Shown piece after piece: positions 37,996-59,350 of a stretch of DNA of 64,000 nt; position 1 is the first letter of the stretch, and each line of letters starts with the position of its first letter. This DNA is from Brugia malayi (Eukaryota; Nematoda; Chromadorea; Rhabditida; Onchocercidae), in assembly GCF_000002995.4 (NCBI RefSeq), contig NW_025062478.1:13251462-13315461 (forward strand). The letters run 5' to 3'. A program made the position numbers and the translations under genes. The notes under the pieces are model-generated. The model was not told where the DNA came from and made no database searches. It saw only the letters and a list, made by a program, of their open reading frames with translations.

Positions 37996-39812
37996 TTCAT
38001 GTTAATATGACCAATTAGTGAATCTTAGCAAAAACATTTTGATTATACTCTTGCTTGTTAGGTTAAAAATCAGCAAGCAAAGTTGCGCATATTTTTACCA
38101 TCTATAAACGATCTAAAGGACTCATATATAATGGTACATTTTATATATGTATACTATTGATTAATTAACAATTCAAATTTTATTTGTCTTAATCTTGACA
38201 TTTGAAAAGATGCACTGGGCAGTCTTTTATGTGATGTTGGATGAAACAGAGTTACTGTGTATAGTGAATGTTTACCATACATTAATTATTCCAGCATCTT
38301 CGGTAATTCAACTTTCACCCCAAAGGGTGAATGGGCCGTTCCCGGAGGTAGGTGCAATACCGGGTCGACCCGCGGTAGGTGAGGAGCAAGCCCCTTCAAA
38401 CCCACCATGGTCTCAAAAATAGGATAATCTCGAAGTGATCGATTGACCACATATCAGAGATTAAGCTGATAAGAACAGATACTACACTTTGATCTTAGCC
38501 AATAGGCCGAGAAGCGATACTGCAATCCCATTGCTATTCAATAATAGTTCATGCTGCAGCAAACTTCTGATAGGTTTTGCAATTCTCTAGCAGATGTATA
38601 AAGAGCATGCTCTTTTTCTCTTTCGATGCATCACTTGCAACGACATCAAGAGTAAAAGAACTAATTGTTAATGCAACTAAATGCACCCTCGAATGGAACT
38701 CCGCTATCACATTCAACCGTATCGCAACTGAGAATACTTTTCTCTATTCGCCTCTTTCGTCCACTGAACCACTGCAAAATCCTTGCGAAATTGGCTATAA
38801 CATTGATTCAGTGATGGGTTTGTTTGTCTTGCTCTCCTGCATTTGACCGAGAAAATCTTTCGCCTTTTACTAAAGATTTCCGTGCAGGAGAGTATTTATG
38901 ATTGTTAACATATTTTTTGGAAGCCCTTTAAGGGGCTATTATTTGTTCCAGCAATTTAAGTTTTGTGTGATTGTTGGATATCGTAACGTGACGAATTTTA
39001 TTCATTTTCCTGATCCAATTAATTCATTGTAACTACGTGGATCGAAATCAAAAAATTATCATTTTCAAAATTTTGCCATTTCGACTGCCTGAAATACAAT
39101 CTGATTGGCGAATAGAGATTGTACAGTTAAACTGAAGCAGTAGTTTATAGCAAAATAATTTTATGATTAAGGAGGTCAACTGAACGAAGAACTCTTAATC
39201 TTGTCAAATTAGGAAATCGTTTACGGAGCCGACAAGCAATAAAACATCAAAAGATGTTAACTAAGTAATAAGTTGATAATTTTAACAGTATTCGAATCGG
39301 GGACAGTGGTGATTCTTGTTTGTAACGACAGCACTACTCATGTGATAAGTGTAGTGGATTAGGATGTGAGGAGGTAACACTGATGGAAACGTTCATGAGT
39401 TGCAGATGATGGCGAGGTTGATTTCTACAATTTAGATTTGTATATGAGAGTAGACACTATAAATGTCTTTGTAGTGTTTTTTTATATTTGCTGAATGTTC
39501 TGGATGCGTTTGCTACTCTTTTGTAAATCTCTATTGCTTCTGATGCTAATAGATGAACTATACTTCACGTCGTTGATTATTCAGAAAGACCTAGAGAAAA
39601 AAATTTTCATATCTGATTTATTGCGCTGATCCTTATGCAAAATAGCAATGAACTTGGGAAACTTAGGAGACATCCTAATCACTTCCCGTAAATCTTTTCT
39701 GCTATGTCAAAGTGAACGAATGTCACCTAAAGTCCTATATTATATTTTCACAATTTCTTCCAGATATCTGAGAACGAATAATAGATATATTTCTATTAAC
39801 TGTAAAACACAT
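37996..39812 (-). repeat. U2 amplicon arm 6 (reverse, truncated)
   Basis: Matches arm 2 up to about 39812 and then leaves the common arm. About 300 bases of the LINE fragment are missing here, and the distal 394-bp repeat and segment X are absent. Instead the sequence continues into the 5' half of the LINE. This arm therefore preserves the right-hand boundary of the amplified region. Confidence 0.9.
38326..38518 (-). ncRNA. U2 snRNA, copy 6
   Basis: Rightmost U2 gene, intact, on the minus strand. It is the sixth and last copy in the window. Confidence 0.95.
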
Positions 39813-41230
39813 TAATGTTTTTTTCAGATGGAATTCCATCAAGCTCAGAAATGGAGTTATGTCCAATTCAGCTTCAGTTATTGTTGAGTGATGTGTTGAG
39901 TAGCTGAGTCTTTAAATGAACGTTGAGCAATCGGTTGAGAATGGAAGATTTATCTGTGAGAAAGAAATGGATCTGATCTAAGAAGAGGACTATGGACCTG
40001 ATATGTTGGTCCATAAAGCTTCTTTCAAAGCCTTGCAGTGTTCTCTATGCTTGTTGACATTTGCGCATGATTAATGGATTAGTCTTCACTTGTTCCTCAT
40101 ATCCTAAAGCTTCTGTTGAAGCATATGCATGCAAGACGACGAGGATGGATTAGCGAGATGTGTTTAATAAGCAATTTTCTTCTTGAGTAATAGTTCCTGG
40201 ATGAGCAAATTATTTTCATCAAACCAATTTTTGGATTTCTTTTCTGGAAATCCTAAATATTTGCTGGATGCTATTTTGATGAGTTGCTGATTTATGAAGA
40301 AACCTATACGATAGTTTGCAAGTCAGTTTGAAGGTTAGCTTGGAAGTTGTTTCTTACTGTAGCAACTTTGAGATTGTTCATTTTGAGCTTCTTTTTGTTT
40401 AGAATATCGTCCCTTTTGACTTCAAATTGGAGGTGCATCGCAAAAATAATTGTTTATTGTCATTTTACACTTTTCATTTCGGGTAGAACGAACATTGCGA
40501 GTGCATCTTTGTCTTTACCAAGATATAATCGATGAGGTATAACTATTTGGATCGAAGATGAATCTATTCAGGACCTTGGATGTATTTTTTAGGCATTCTG
40601 TTGAAAGAGATGTTTGTGATCATGACTGCAGCTCTCGTTCTATGGAGAAGAGCAACTCAAGTGTATTCCTCCTAGAACTCCAATAGGAGTTGATCACTGT
40701 CACTGCAGCTTCCAACACCATATTTATCTGGTACTTCTCAGAGTTCTTTTCTACTCTGGCATTGTGGTTATTAAGAGTTGTAATATAGAAACTTTCGATT
40801 AAGACGAAAGAAGCTGGTGTAGAACTTGGTTTTTTTCTCCAGGATCAGCTTGAAAAGTTTATGTAATACCAAAAAAGAAACATCTTGTGGAAGGCATGGA
40901 GATAATGCGATCAGAACAACCTGTCGAAAGTTAACAAGTTTGGAAGTAATTGAATTCTTATTTATAAAGTTAACTTTTGCTTTCGGGAACGTTTAGTTTT
41001 CGATATACCTTGCCGGAAGAGGGTGTAGCCGGAACCTTTTTCTTTGAGAATATACAAATTTCACTGAGAGCAGTAATGTCAATGTTGAGTCGTGACAATT
41101 CGTGGGCCATCAAAGCAGAATTATGCTCGAACATTATTAACAGTATCAATCATTGTTTTATATTAGTCAATTCGAACCTTGATTTTCTACTTTAGTCCGA
41201 GCAAGTAGATGTCTGCTAACTGCGGTTAGC
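39301..41230 (-). mobile_element. Decayed LINE with endonuclease and RT parts (right-edge copy)
   Basis: Read on the minus strand from about 41230 downward, this is a frameshifted non-LTR retrotransposon. AHELSRLNIDITALSEI (about 41110) is the start of an AP-type endonuclease domain. MRLPQDVSF, NARVEKNSEKYQ and HLRSK-LYLIDYILV follow (about 40900-40540). A linker then reads KKLKMNNLKVATVRNNFQ and LGFPEKKSKNWFDENN (about 40245), typical of the region before the RT. The reading continues into the RT remnant shared with the U2 arms (39301-39830). About 300 bases present in the other arms are missing at 39812/39813. Many stops; dead. The clade (Jockey, CR1 or RTE type) was not resolved. Confidence 0.8.
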
Positions 41231-42336
41231 CAGCAAAGAGAATGTAAATAAACTTTGTTAGGCCACTTTTTTAGGCCTTTTTCCTGTGGAATAAGTATTA
41301 CTTACCTCCACACCCTTCTTGGTGAAAAATGAACCCTCATGCTTTTTGATTTTTGGTTAACTTACTTTTACATGACACTTGAAAACCATGAAATATTTCA
41401 AAAAATTGAATAACAAGTTCTATGTCTTCAATTGCATTAACAAATTGTGACCTTTCCTCAATTCCTTTTTTTTTTTTTGCAAGTCAATTGAACTATCTGC
41501 CAAGTTAGCATACAAATTCAATAACATTCATTCAGTATTTAACACCCAAACAGAACCTTTAAAGCATCAATAATAATACACACACGTTCACGTGCCGAGA
41601 CAAGCGTTGCATATTAACCAGGCAGTGTAATATACTGATGCTTAGGGCGTCGCATACAAATTTTGTGTGCCCACACAACGAGAAGGATTGTGTAGTGATG
41701 AGGTGGTGGGATAGGGATTGATCTTAGGTAAATGTTGAGTAATTTCAGTGTGAATGGGTAGCTTTGAATATGCAAGGAAAGGATTGTTATAATCACTTTT
41801 GGGGATTGAAGAAACTCTCACTGATATTCACCAGATAATTTGGTGCATCTCAGCGAAGTCGTCTCCATTAGATATTATCTATCGGGTAGCGTTTCATAAA
41901 TAAGTTTATGATAGATACCTTTACAGCATTAGATTTATTGTAAGATATCAGAATTAAATGTCGTATTCTTAGTGGCAAAGTTGAATTTTCATTGGATCAT
42001 ACTGTACTGGCACAGGGCCAGAAAAGATCAATGTTGGTCGAGTCATATTTAAAGTAGTTTGGTTGAACGCAGACGCGATTGCAAATGCTTCTGTTTTCCG
42101 TGTATTAGGTTTAGCGCAGTAATACGTAAATTAATATTGAAATATAAGCATACGGCAGTTGAAGTAAAAAGAAGTATAGTTTTCTGCTAATGAGTTGTCA
42201 TGAACGAAAATAAAGTACGGATGTATTGTGAGAGGTTTTTTTTTTTGTTCCACTTATGTTTGGGTTTTGAAAGAGTATATTGGTAGAATATTATCAACTA
42301 TACTTGCAGTAAAAGCTCTTTGCTAGCAAAAAAAAA
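41231..42336. other. Intergenic between LINE and PRMT1
   Basis: About 1.1 kb with no supported exon. It holds a long T run at 41467-41479, another at about 42235 and an A run at 42329-42345 just before the PRMT1 start. It should include the PRMT1 promoter, but no core promoter element can be named with confidence. Confidence 0.5.
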
Positions 42337-42342
42337 AAAAAA

Positions 42343-42350
42343 AATTTCAG
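42343..42350 (+). promoter_or_regulatory. Putative spliced-leader acceptor of PRMT1
   Basis: AAATTTCAG ends immediately before the ATG, so the leader would be the entire 5' UTR. No spliced-leader RNA gene was seen in this window. Confidence 0.55.
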
Positions 42351-44884
<2,534 letters not shown>

Positions 44885-45406
44885 TGCTGTTGCTTTAAAA
44901 TTTTCCATTTTTACAGTTGATGTTCTGAACTTTTTCATAAGTTTTGATTTTGTTGAAATATTGAAAGGAATGTCTCGTGCAGGCTTTGCGAGTTTTGTTC
45001 CTTTTTTTCTGTTCTCAAGATCCGGATTTCCGGTGCTGCTTTTCAAAATTTTCTCAAGAGACTTCTAATAGTGCAGGCAGTTTCTGAAATTTTAGCAGCT
45101 CGTTTTTCTTAGTGTGACATTATAAATGACTCATTCCTGAAGAACTTATACCATTTAATTAAATGCCCCAAATTCTGCAGATTTGTTTTCGTTTTCATTT
45201 TTCTCAATCTGAGTTGTTTGTTTTTCAATTTTCATTATAAATTACATCACTTTGTGTGTTTTATGAAAATGAAAAATGTTGGCCTATATTTTTGATTGAA
45301 TTTTCCAAATCTTTTGTCGGTTTCCAGTAGCTGTCGGCTATTCGCTTATTTCACATAATGATCGATGATCAAGCTTTAAGTTTTCTTTCTGTTGCAGTTG
45401 AATAAA

Positions 45407-45995
45407 AAACTTAAAGGGTAAGAAAAAGTTGTGGGAAATAATGGAATTAATGAATTTTATAAATATCAAGTATTATTGCTGAATACATCAGTAGGTCCAG
45501 GGTTAATCATGTACTGCTGCTGTTAACATAGTTTCGACATATAAAAAAGAAAGAAAAAGGAAGCTTAGTTGGAAGGCGCTCTTATCTGGTGTTGACAAGT
45601 GGGTTGCTAGGCAAAAATTTTCTTTTACAATGATGGCGCAGTTGCTTTTTCATAGCATTTGTCCTTTTTTAATTGCATCATATGGTTGTTTTGTGATAGT
45701 CATGTCAGATGTTCTTGGGTTTGTATTTGAAATTGTTTATTTTTTCTCTTCATGAGTGTTGATGTACAAGAAAAAGATGTTCCAGGGAGACCTGTTTTAA
45801 AGCTGGTTTTAATACTAATAGATTGGAGAAGTATGATCGGAGTCGATCAAATTAATTGCGAATATATTAGGAATTCAAAATGAAATATATTTTAAATTAA
45901 TGCTTGTCAAATGCTCAAAACCCTTTTTCCAAAGATTGATATTGGCCATATCTAACAACATATTTTAAATGTAGCTACCGGGAAATTCTGATCAC
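45407..45995. other. Intergenic between PRMT1 and the MSP-domain gene
   Basis: No convincing exon. A 45-codon hydrophobic open frame from an ATG near 45632 was considered and not called. The distance between the genes, about 1.1 kb, would allow either separate promoters or a polycistronic unit. Confidence 0.4.
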
Positions 45996-46006
45996 AGAAG
46001 ATTAGT

Positions 46007-47644
46007 ATGGCACGAGTAAAATATTGTGTTAAAGTAAATTTTTTTGAAGAAAAGATCAAGATGCAAAAAAAACCGAGACGGGAAAAGAAGGTTCCGGCAG
46101 GAATGCTACATCGGCGGGAGTATCTGTGCTCGGCACTACTAATCAAGCAGAAAATGATAATTCGGGTGTTCTGTCTTCGACAGTTAAAAACCAGAATTTA
46201 TCGACAAATGCTATGCCAATTTCGAAAAGAGTAGTTCCAAGAAAAGATTACAAGCTAATCCAGAAAGTGGAGGAAAAAGTAGTGCAAGAAAAAAGTATAC
46301 GAACTGGAAGTCCTAGGCGCCGAAGGTAGATTTTTTGTCTTTTTACAAATTTATAAAAATTCATAACTGTAAATTGCAGAAAAAAAATGGAGGAGTGATT
46401 TTTAAACTGAAAATGCAGAATATAGCAAAGAGTCACGAGGTGGAATGTACTTCTTTCACTTGTTTTAGGGCGACATTGTTACATTTTGTTCCAATAAACG
46501 ATTTACCAGATGTTGCGCGTGTACAACTACTGCTTAGCAACATTAGTGAACGACCGTTGCAGTTCAAACTGAAAAGTGAACCGGGTCCAGATATCTCTGT
46601 ACTACTTATTTGTGCAAAAAGTTTGGATAAACAGTATTAATCTAAGAATTTCTGTGTATTAATCTCGCACTGGTCCTCACCCAATTTTTTTATCTAAGAA
46701 TATGACATTTACGAGAAGTTGAACTCTTATAAAATTTGTGGATGGTTTTTATCAGCAAATTCATTTTCACACTTTTAGGCACTGCCAAGCGCAAGAGGTC
46801 ATATTAATGCGCATGGCTCAGCGAAATGTATCTTAACATGGCGCCGTGAAGCAAATGTCGAAAAATGGTCAGATGCACAGCAGCCAAAAATGCTTCTTGT
46901 TCTGGATTTTCTTCGTGATAAGACGAAAAATGAAAAACACACTCTGACAAGACTTATTGGTAATTGCCTATTCGTCCTTTATATTGGTAAATTTTCCAGT
47001 TCTTATACGTTATCATATTTCAGCCCTTGTTATTTTTGATATCCTTTTTAGGTAAGGTTGTATCCGGTCAAACTTGTGATTCAGATAGACCACCCATCGA
47101 ACAGCTTATGCTGGATGCAACTACTAATGAATCTTCTCGATCGATGTCAAAGTTCTTCTTTACATTGTTGATAAGAGAATAGAAGAATGAGAATGAAATA
47201 TCCTGCAAATATAATTCAAATATAATTGAGAATGAAATATAATTCAGAGCTAGAATATCCCACCAAACGTCGCAGTACTATATAGGCAAGATTTAGAAGT
47301 AACAAGCACATTTGCATTTTCTTAATATATTTGTTTTCATTAAGTCACATAATCATCATATAATTAGTAATAACGCATATTCAGTAAGCTAAGCAAAACA
47401 ATTTTTTTTTTCCTTTTTAAATACACAGTAAAATTTTAGGGATTCCTTACTACTCGACCAAGCACATATTCCTAGAAATGAAATAGAAGAGAAGGATAAA
47501 GCGAAATCGGAAGGTATAGTGAATAGTATTGCAGATTGGTTCAATCAACAGTCAAAAGATTCTCTACTTGGATTGCTTTTTTTGATGATCTTCTTCTTTT
47601 TTCTGGGGACGATAAGTAATTCCAAGCAAAAACAGCATGACTAG
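46007..47644 (+). CDS. Tail-anchored MSP/VAP-like domain protein (5 exons, probable one-base defect)
   Basis: Exons 46007-46325, 46469-46598, 46779-46959, 47052-47145 and 47440-47644. Order in the protein: a charged N-terminal part ending in an arginine cluster; a domain with LLLSNISERPLQFKLK, INAHGSAKCILTWRR and MLLVLDFLRDK that fits a major-sperm-protein/VAP beta-sandwich; a variable linker; and a hydrophobic segment (LLGLLFLMIFFFFLGTI) followed by a short polar tail. This predicts a tail-anchored membrane protein, probably in the ER, with the MSP domain facing the cytosol. The ATG at 46007 follows a TGATCACAG acceptor. Its frame joins the rest only if the A run at 46065-46072 is one base longer, giving about 309 residues; otherwise translation would have to start at an internal ATG near 46211. 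AATAAA at 47841-47846. The partner is unknown, and the family call rests on my reading alone. Confidence 0.75.
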
Positions 47645-47849
47645 TCGGAATTTGATCTCTGTATGCTGTAGTTTTCAGTTAACTTTGATTCCCATTAATT
47701 TAAAATTTGTGGAAAGAGTTTGGAATCTATACATTTTTAATGTTTGCCTAATATTTGATCCCTTATTTCTAATTGTTATTAATATTAATTTTACTAGTGC
47801 AGCTGTGTTACATAAAATTTGCGGAGCATAATTGGAATGAAATAAAGAA

Positions 47850-48430
47850 TATTTAAAGAAATTATTGTTTCTCATGAAAATGGAAATCGGTTGCCCAAGA
47901 TTATCGATACATTATATTATACCTAGATGTGACCTATAAAGGGATGCAACTTGTTTCATATTTCATTTGGCTTTAATTCCTTTTTGCTATGTTCCAATTA
48001 GTACTTCGAATTTTAGCAATTACAAAGGTGATTATCATTAGTCATCCTCTCATCGAATATAATGCGTAATACTGTGTAACTGTATTGTTTGCTTTATTAC
48101 TGCAATAGTATTTGCTTCATATATTCTGACAGTTTGCCTAAAATTTTGAGCATATTATTCTGAGATAGTACGAAATCTTTATTTATTCATTTGCAGTTGT
48201 TAGTTGTAATAGGCTAGTTGTATTAATATAGTTATTTTGTGTTATTTGAACCTAATTTAAAGGGTGGATTTTTCTTTAACCTTCAAAGTCAGTTTACCTA
48301 TTCGTGTGATTTGAATTAAGGATTTGATATTTTTATCCGTTTAACTTTACACCGATACTGTATCTCGGTTTTGTGGTGAAGGAGCTCTGCATCTTCCATC
48401 TAGTATCTGATACATCACGTAATTTTCAGG
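47850..48430. other. Intergenic between MSP-domain gene and NAA30
   Basis: About 0.6 kb with no supported exon. TAATTTTCAG at 48421-48430 could be a spliced-leader acceptor for NAA30, leaving a 33-base 5' UTR. Confidence 0.45.
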
Positions 48431-48463
48431 TCTTTTTTTTTACGGTAATTTCCACGTTATGAT

Positions 48464-50047
48464 ATGGAGAAAGGGGTTGAAATATGCCCTCATCCTAATA
48501 GTAACAGTAATTCGGTGGAAGTATTGGATGAAGCTATCTTAACACTGAAACGCTGTTTAACTCTAACAAATGAATCTAGTTCTGGTAAATGCGTGGAAGA
48601 AATTGATGAAATCAAAAAAGAACGAATTGAGGGGGAAGAGGCGAGTTATAATTTTAGGTATTTTTCGAATAACATATGAAGTTTAATTACACATCCTAAT
48701 GCATCTTGTGATTTTCCCGCAATGTAGAATAGATCTTTGTTAATAATTTAAAAACTTACCTTATGATGGTGCATTCCTGTTCTACGATTATTTTTGAACA
48801 GATTATTTGTTTACTGTTTTTTATTTACTAACATTTCCAGATCGATACGGAACAGGTCGATGAGATAAGCAGTACTCAGGTGACGCAATGCACAATGGAA
48901 GATTGCACACAGAATGGATCAGTTGCAGAAGCGGAAAGTCAAACAGTAGTATCCAGTATAAAAATAAGACGTATTCATATAGTTGAATATGAGAATGAAT
49001 ATCAGATGGCCGATATTATGCGACTTATTACGAAAGTACTTAGCGAACCTTATTCTATTTATACTTATCGCTATTTCATACATAATTGGCCAAAGTTATG
49101 CCTATTGGTAAGTCTTAGATTATTTACTAAAATATGTACATGTGTACAGATATGCTTTACAATTTACAATTTTGCAGTATTCACTTTTTGTCTTCACCGT
49201 ATCTTTCATTTAACTGATATGATTAATATCTTATAGAATAGTGCTACTTGTAATCGGCATAAAAATCAGTTCATTATTAATGTTAGACATATCATTTTCT
49301 GGATATTTTCTAAATTCTTTCAAAAAAAAAAAAATATTGAGATTTATAAATAATTTCATTTTAGCACGAATTTTATTGAAATAATTTAGGCATTGGATGA
49401 GAACGATGACAAATATGTTGGTGCAATTGTCTGTAAATTGGATTTGAGTCGAGAAAATCGTCGTCGTGGGTATATTGCAATGCTTGCTGTCGACGAGTCA
49501 TGTCGAAAAATGGGTATAGGTAAGTGAAAATAATAAGTTCTATTCTATCTCTTCTTAAAAGCATCTTGTTTACTTCTGTTGCAAAATTTACATTTTCAGG
49601 TACTCGTTTGGTGCAAAAAGCTATATCAAATATGCAAGAAATGGGCTGCGACCAAGTGATTATTTACATTTATTAACGTTTCCTTTGTTGTTATTAATAT
49701 TTAATTGCTTTAAGCTTATCGTTTCTTTCTAACCAATATTGACTATTGTGTCATAGGCAAATAACAGATTTCTTCATGTTTATGCTTGTTTCATTTTTTT
49801 TCTTCAATCACGCATAATCTCTCTTTAAATTTCTACCAATTTTCAGGTTGTATTAGAAACTGAAGTAACAAATTCAGATGCTTTGCGCCTGTACAGTAAT
49901 TTAGGATTCATCCGAGAAAAACGGTTATTTCGTTACTATTTGAATGGTGTGGATGCTTACAGGCTTAAGCTTTTCCTAACTACTATCAATGAATCACTTC
50001 TTCTTGATCCACCGATGTTTCTTGGTAGTACTCAATGCGTTCCATAA
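48464..50047 (+). CDS. NAA30: N-alpha-acetyltransferase 30, NatC catalytic subunit (5 exons)
   Basis: Exons 48464-48640, 48841-49107, 49390-49519, 49600-49655 and 49847-50047 give 276 residues. NatC acetylates the N-terminal Met of proteins beginning Met-Leu, Met-Ile, Met-Phe or Met-Trp, on the ribosome with NAA35 and NAA38. Residues 1 to about 105 are a variable, acidic N-terminal extension. The GNAT domain then begins with [20 protein letters not shown] and YRYFIHNWP, diagnostic of NAA30. It continues with [12 protein letters not shown], the acetyl-CoA loop RKMGIG (187-192), and [19 protein letters not shown] and [14 protein letters not shown]. Intron 1 works in frame only with donor GAG|GCGAGT, a GC-AG intron; the nearby GT at 48656 would shift frame. 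AATAAA at 50244-50249. It converges with SPT16. Confidence 0.93.
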
Positions 50048-50249
50048 ATTGTTTTGTATATTCATGTTGCAGCAGTAGTAGCTAAAAACCATTCACTAAA
50101 ATTATCATTTGTTATAAAATTAGAAAATTAAATGAAAGTTTTTCTATTTTTAATTAATATAAAAATACTGCATTAATTACTTTCAATAGTTTTAGAATAG
50201 CGAATGTCGTTAGCATCTGAATTAATATGATATGATATCAGAAAATAAA

Positions 50250-51434
50250 ATAGCAAACAAACGATAGTTCTTTTATTGAAAATTTTAACAAAGAAGGAAA
50301 CATCTATGGAAATATACTCTCTGTCTTACCTGCATTTGTGTTTTTTGAAGCTTTATGAGCGATAACTTATTCACCAGTTCCTATTTTTAAATATGAAAGT
50401 TAACCGTTTAGATGATTTGTTTCAGTTTTATTGTTAAGTTGATCTATGCGTTTGTCAATTTTTTTTTTTTTTTTTTGCACTGCAAATTTTGATTCATTGT
50501 ATTTCTTTACCTTTTTTCTTTTTTTCTTCAGCACTTGATTTTTTATCTTCTTCGTCAATTGATTTATTTGCCATATTTGTGTATCAATGTGCTTTGAGGA
50601 TTATTACGAGGAAAAATAACTGATTTTAGGGTAGATATTGTGGAAGGAAATACTGTTCATCAATTCTGGGGGCATTTAAATTTATCATCCTCGATCGTAG
50701 TAAGTTCCTTGACTCTTTCACATCCCTTGTGTCAACTAAGAATACAGGTTATGATTAAAATGGAACAGTCTTTCGTTTCGGATAATTACGTCTTATTTTT
50801 TGTTGGACATGTTATATTATGACAGGGAGTCCTTTATTCTGAAACTCGCTAATGAAATTTGTATAATTCTTTGTAGTTAGCTCATTCGTACTTTTTTTTT
50901 TTTTTGACTAACTCCATAAAATGCAGAGGAATCAACAAATGAATAGTTTTTATTTATTTTCTCACATACATAATAAGGAAAAAAGGAAGGTATGTGTTTT
51001 ATCCAAGATATCAACAGTCTTGAATTCTACTCGAAACAAATTTCAGACCGGCATGGTTAGTAAGTGTAAAGGCCGCAATAAAAATATGAATTGGTAAAAA
51101 TTGTTCTGTCCTTTTGGGAACTTTAGTTACAAGGGAACAAATAAGGTTGTCAATGATTTTTACTCAAAACCACTGAGGTAGCTTGTGCAGGATACAAAGC
51201 AGATTAGAAATCAGAACATGGATCCGAAATGTGAGCTACAAAAAAAAAGAAAAATGCATATGAACAAATAGATATGAAAAGATCTTGGACTAGGACAGAT
51301 TAGTCTTGAAGCTGTAGTTCTGGCCAATTAAGGAGAAATGCAAAGTGTTCGATCAAATTTATGGAATAATTTCATTTAATCTCTTATCGACAACAAATTT
51401 ACATAGTGGCTAAACAATTTATAGTGGATACAGT
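50250..51434. other. Convergent intergenic region with two weak exon candidates
   Basis: Between the 3' ends of NAA30 and SPT16. On the plus strand, 50630-50699 has acceptor GATTTTAG and donor GTAAGT and continues in frame after a 48-base intron at 50748-50822 (stop). On the minus strand, an ATG at 50574 opens a lysine/glutamate-rich frame beginning MANKSIDEEDKK that would need a 31-base intron to go on. Neither is recognised and neither has supporting 5' exons. Confidence 0.35.
50511..50574 (-). CDS. Possible first exon of a small lysine-rich protein (weak)
   Basis: ATG at 50574 on the minus strand, then 21 codons rich in Lys and Glu, with donor GTAAAG after 50511. The nearest acceptor (TTTGCAG) is only 31 bases on, shorter than usual nematode introns. 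It leads through a long A run to a coiled-coil-like IDKRIDQLNNKTE and a stop. Unspliced, the frame ends after 26 codons. The A run makes the sequence itself uncertain. Function unknown. Confidence 0.25.
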
Positions 51435-59056
<7,622 letters not shown>

Positions 59057-59350
59057 AGTGACAAATACTGAACAGTAATAAAAAATAGAAACACACGTTT
59101 ACGTTCACGTTAAATATTAAATGCTCACAAATCTGAAAATTGATATTACGTAATCCTACACATGTCCGATAAATTTTTCCATTTTAAGCAAATATTATAC
59201 AAAAAAAAAATAATACTAAAACTTTACGTGAAAACGTAAATTACGTCCCACGTCCGCTCCGCGCTCATTGTTAAAATTATGCCGCCAATATTGCGACGAC
59301 TTTCAACGTAATGATAGGACAGCAAGTCATTACGCAACAACTTGTCCCTT
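59057..59350 (-). promoter_or_regulatory. SPT16 upstream region with many ACGT words
   Basis: The 290 bases before the SPT16 start include a likely spliced-leader acceptor (59068-59069) and a more GC-rich patch around 59226-59340. Nine ACGT tetramers occur between about 59094 and 59312, for example in ACACGTTTACGTTCACGTTA and TTTACGTGAAAACGTAAA. ACGT is the core of bZIP and bHLH-PAS type sites, but no specific factor can be named. Confidence 0.4.
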
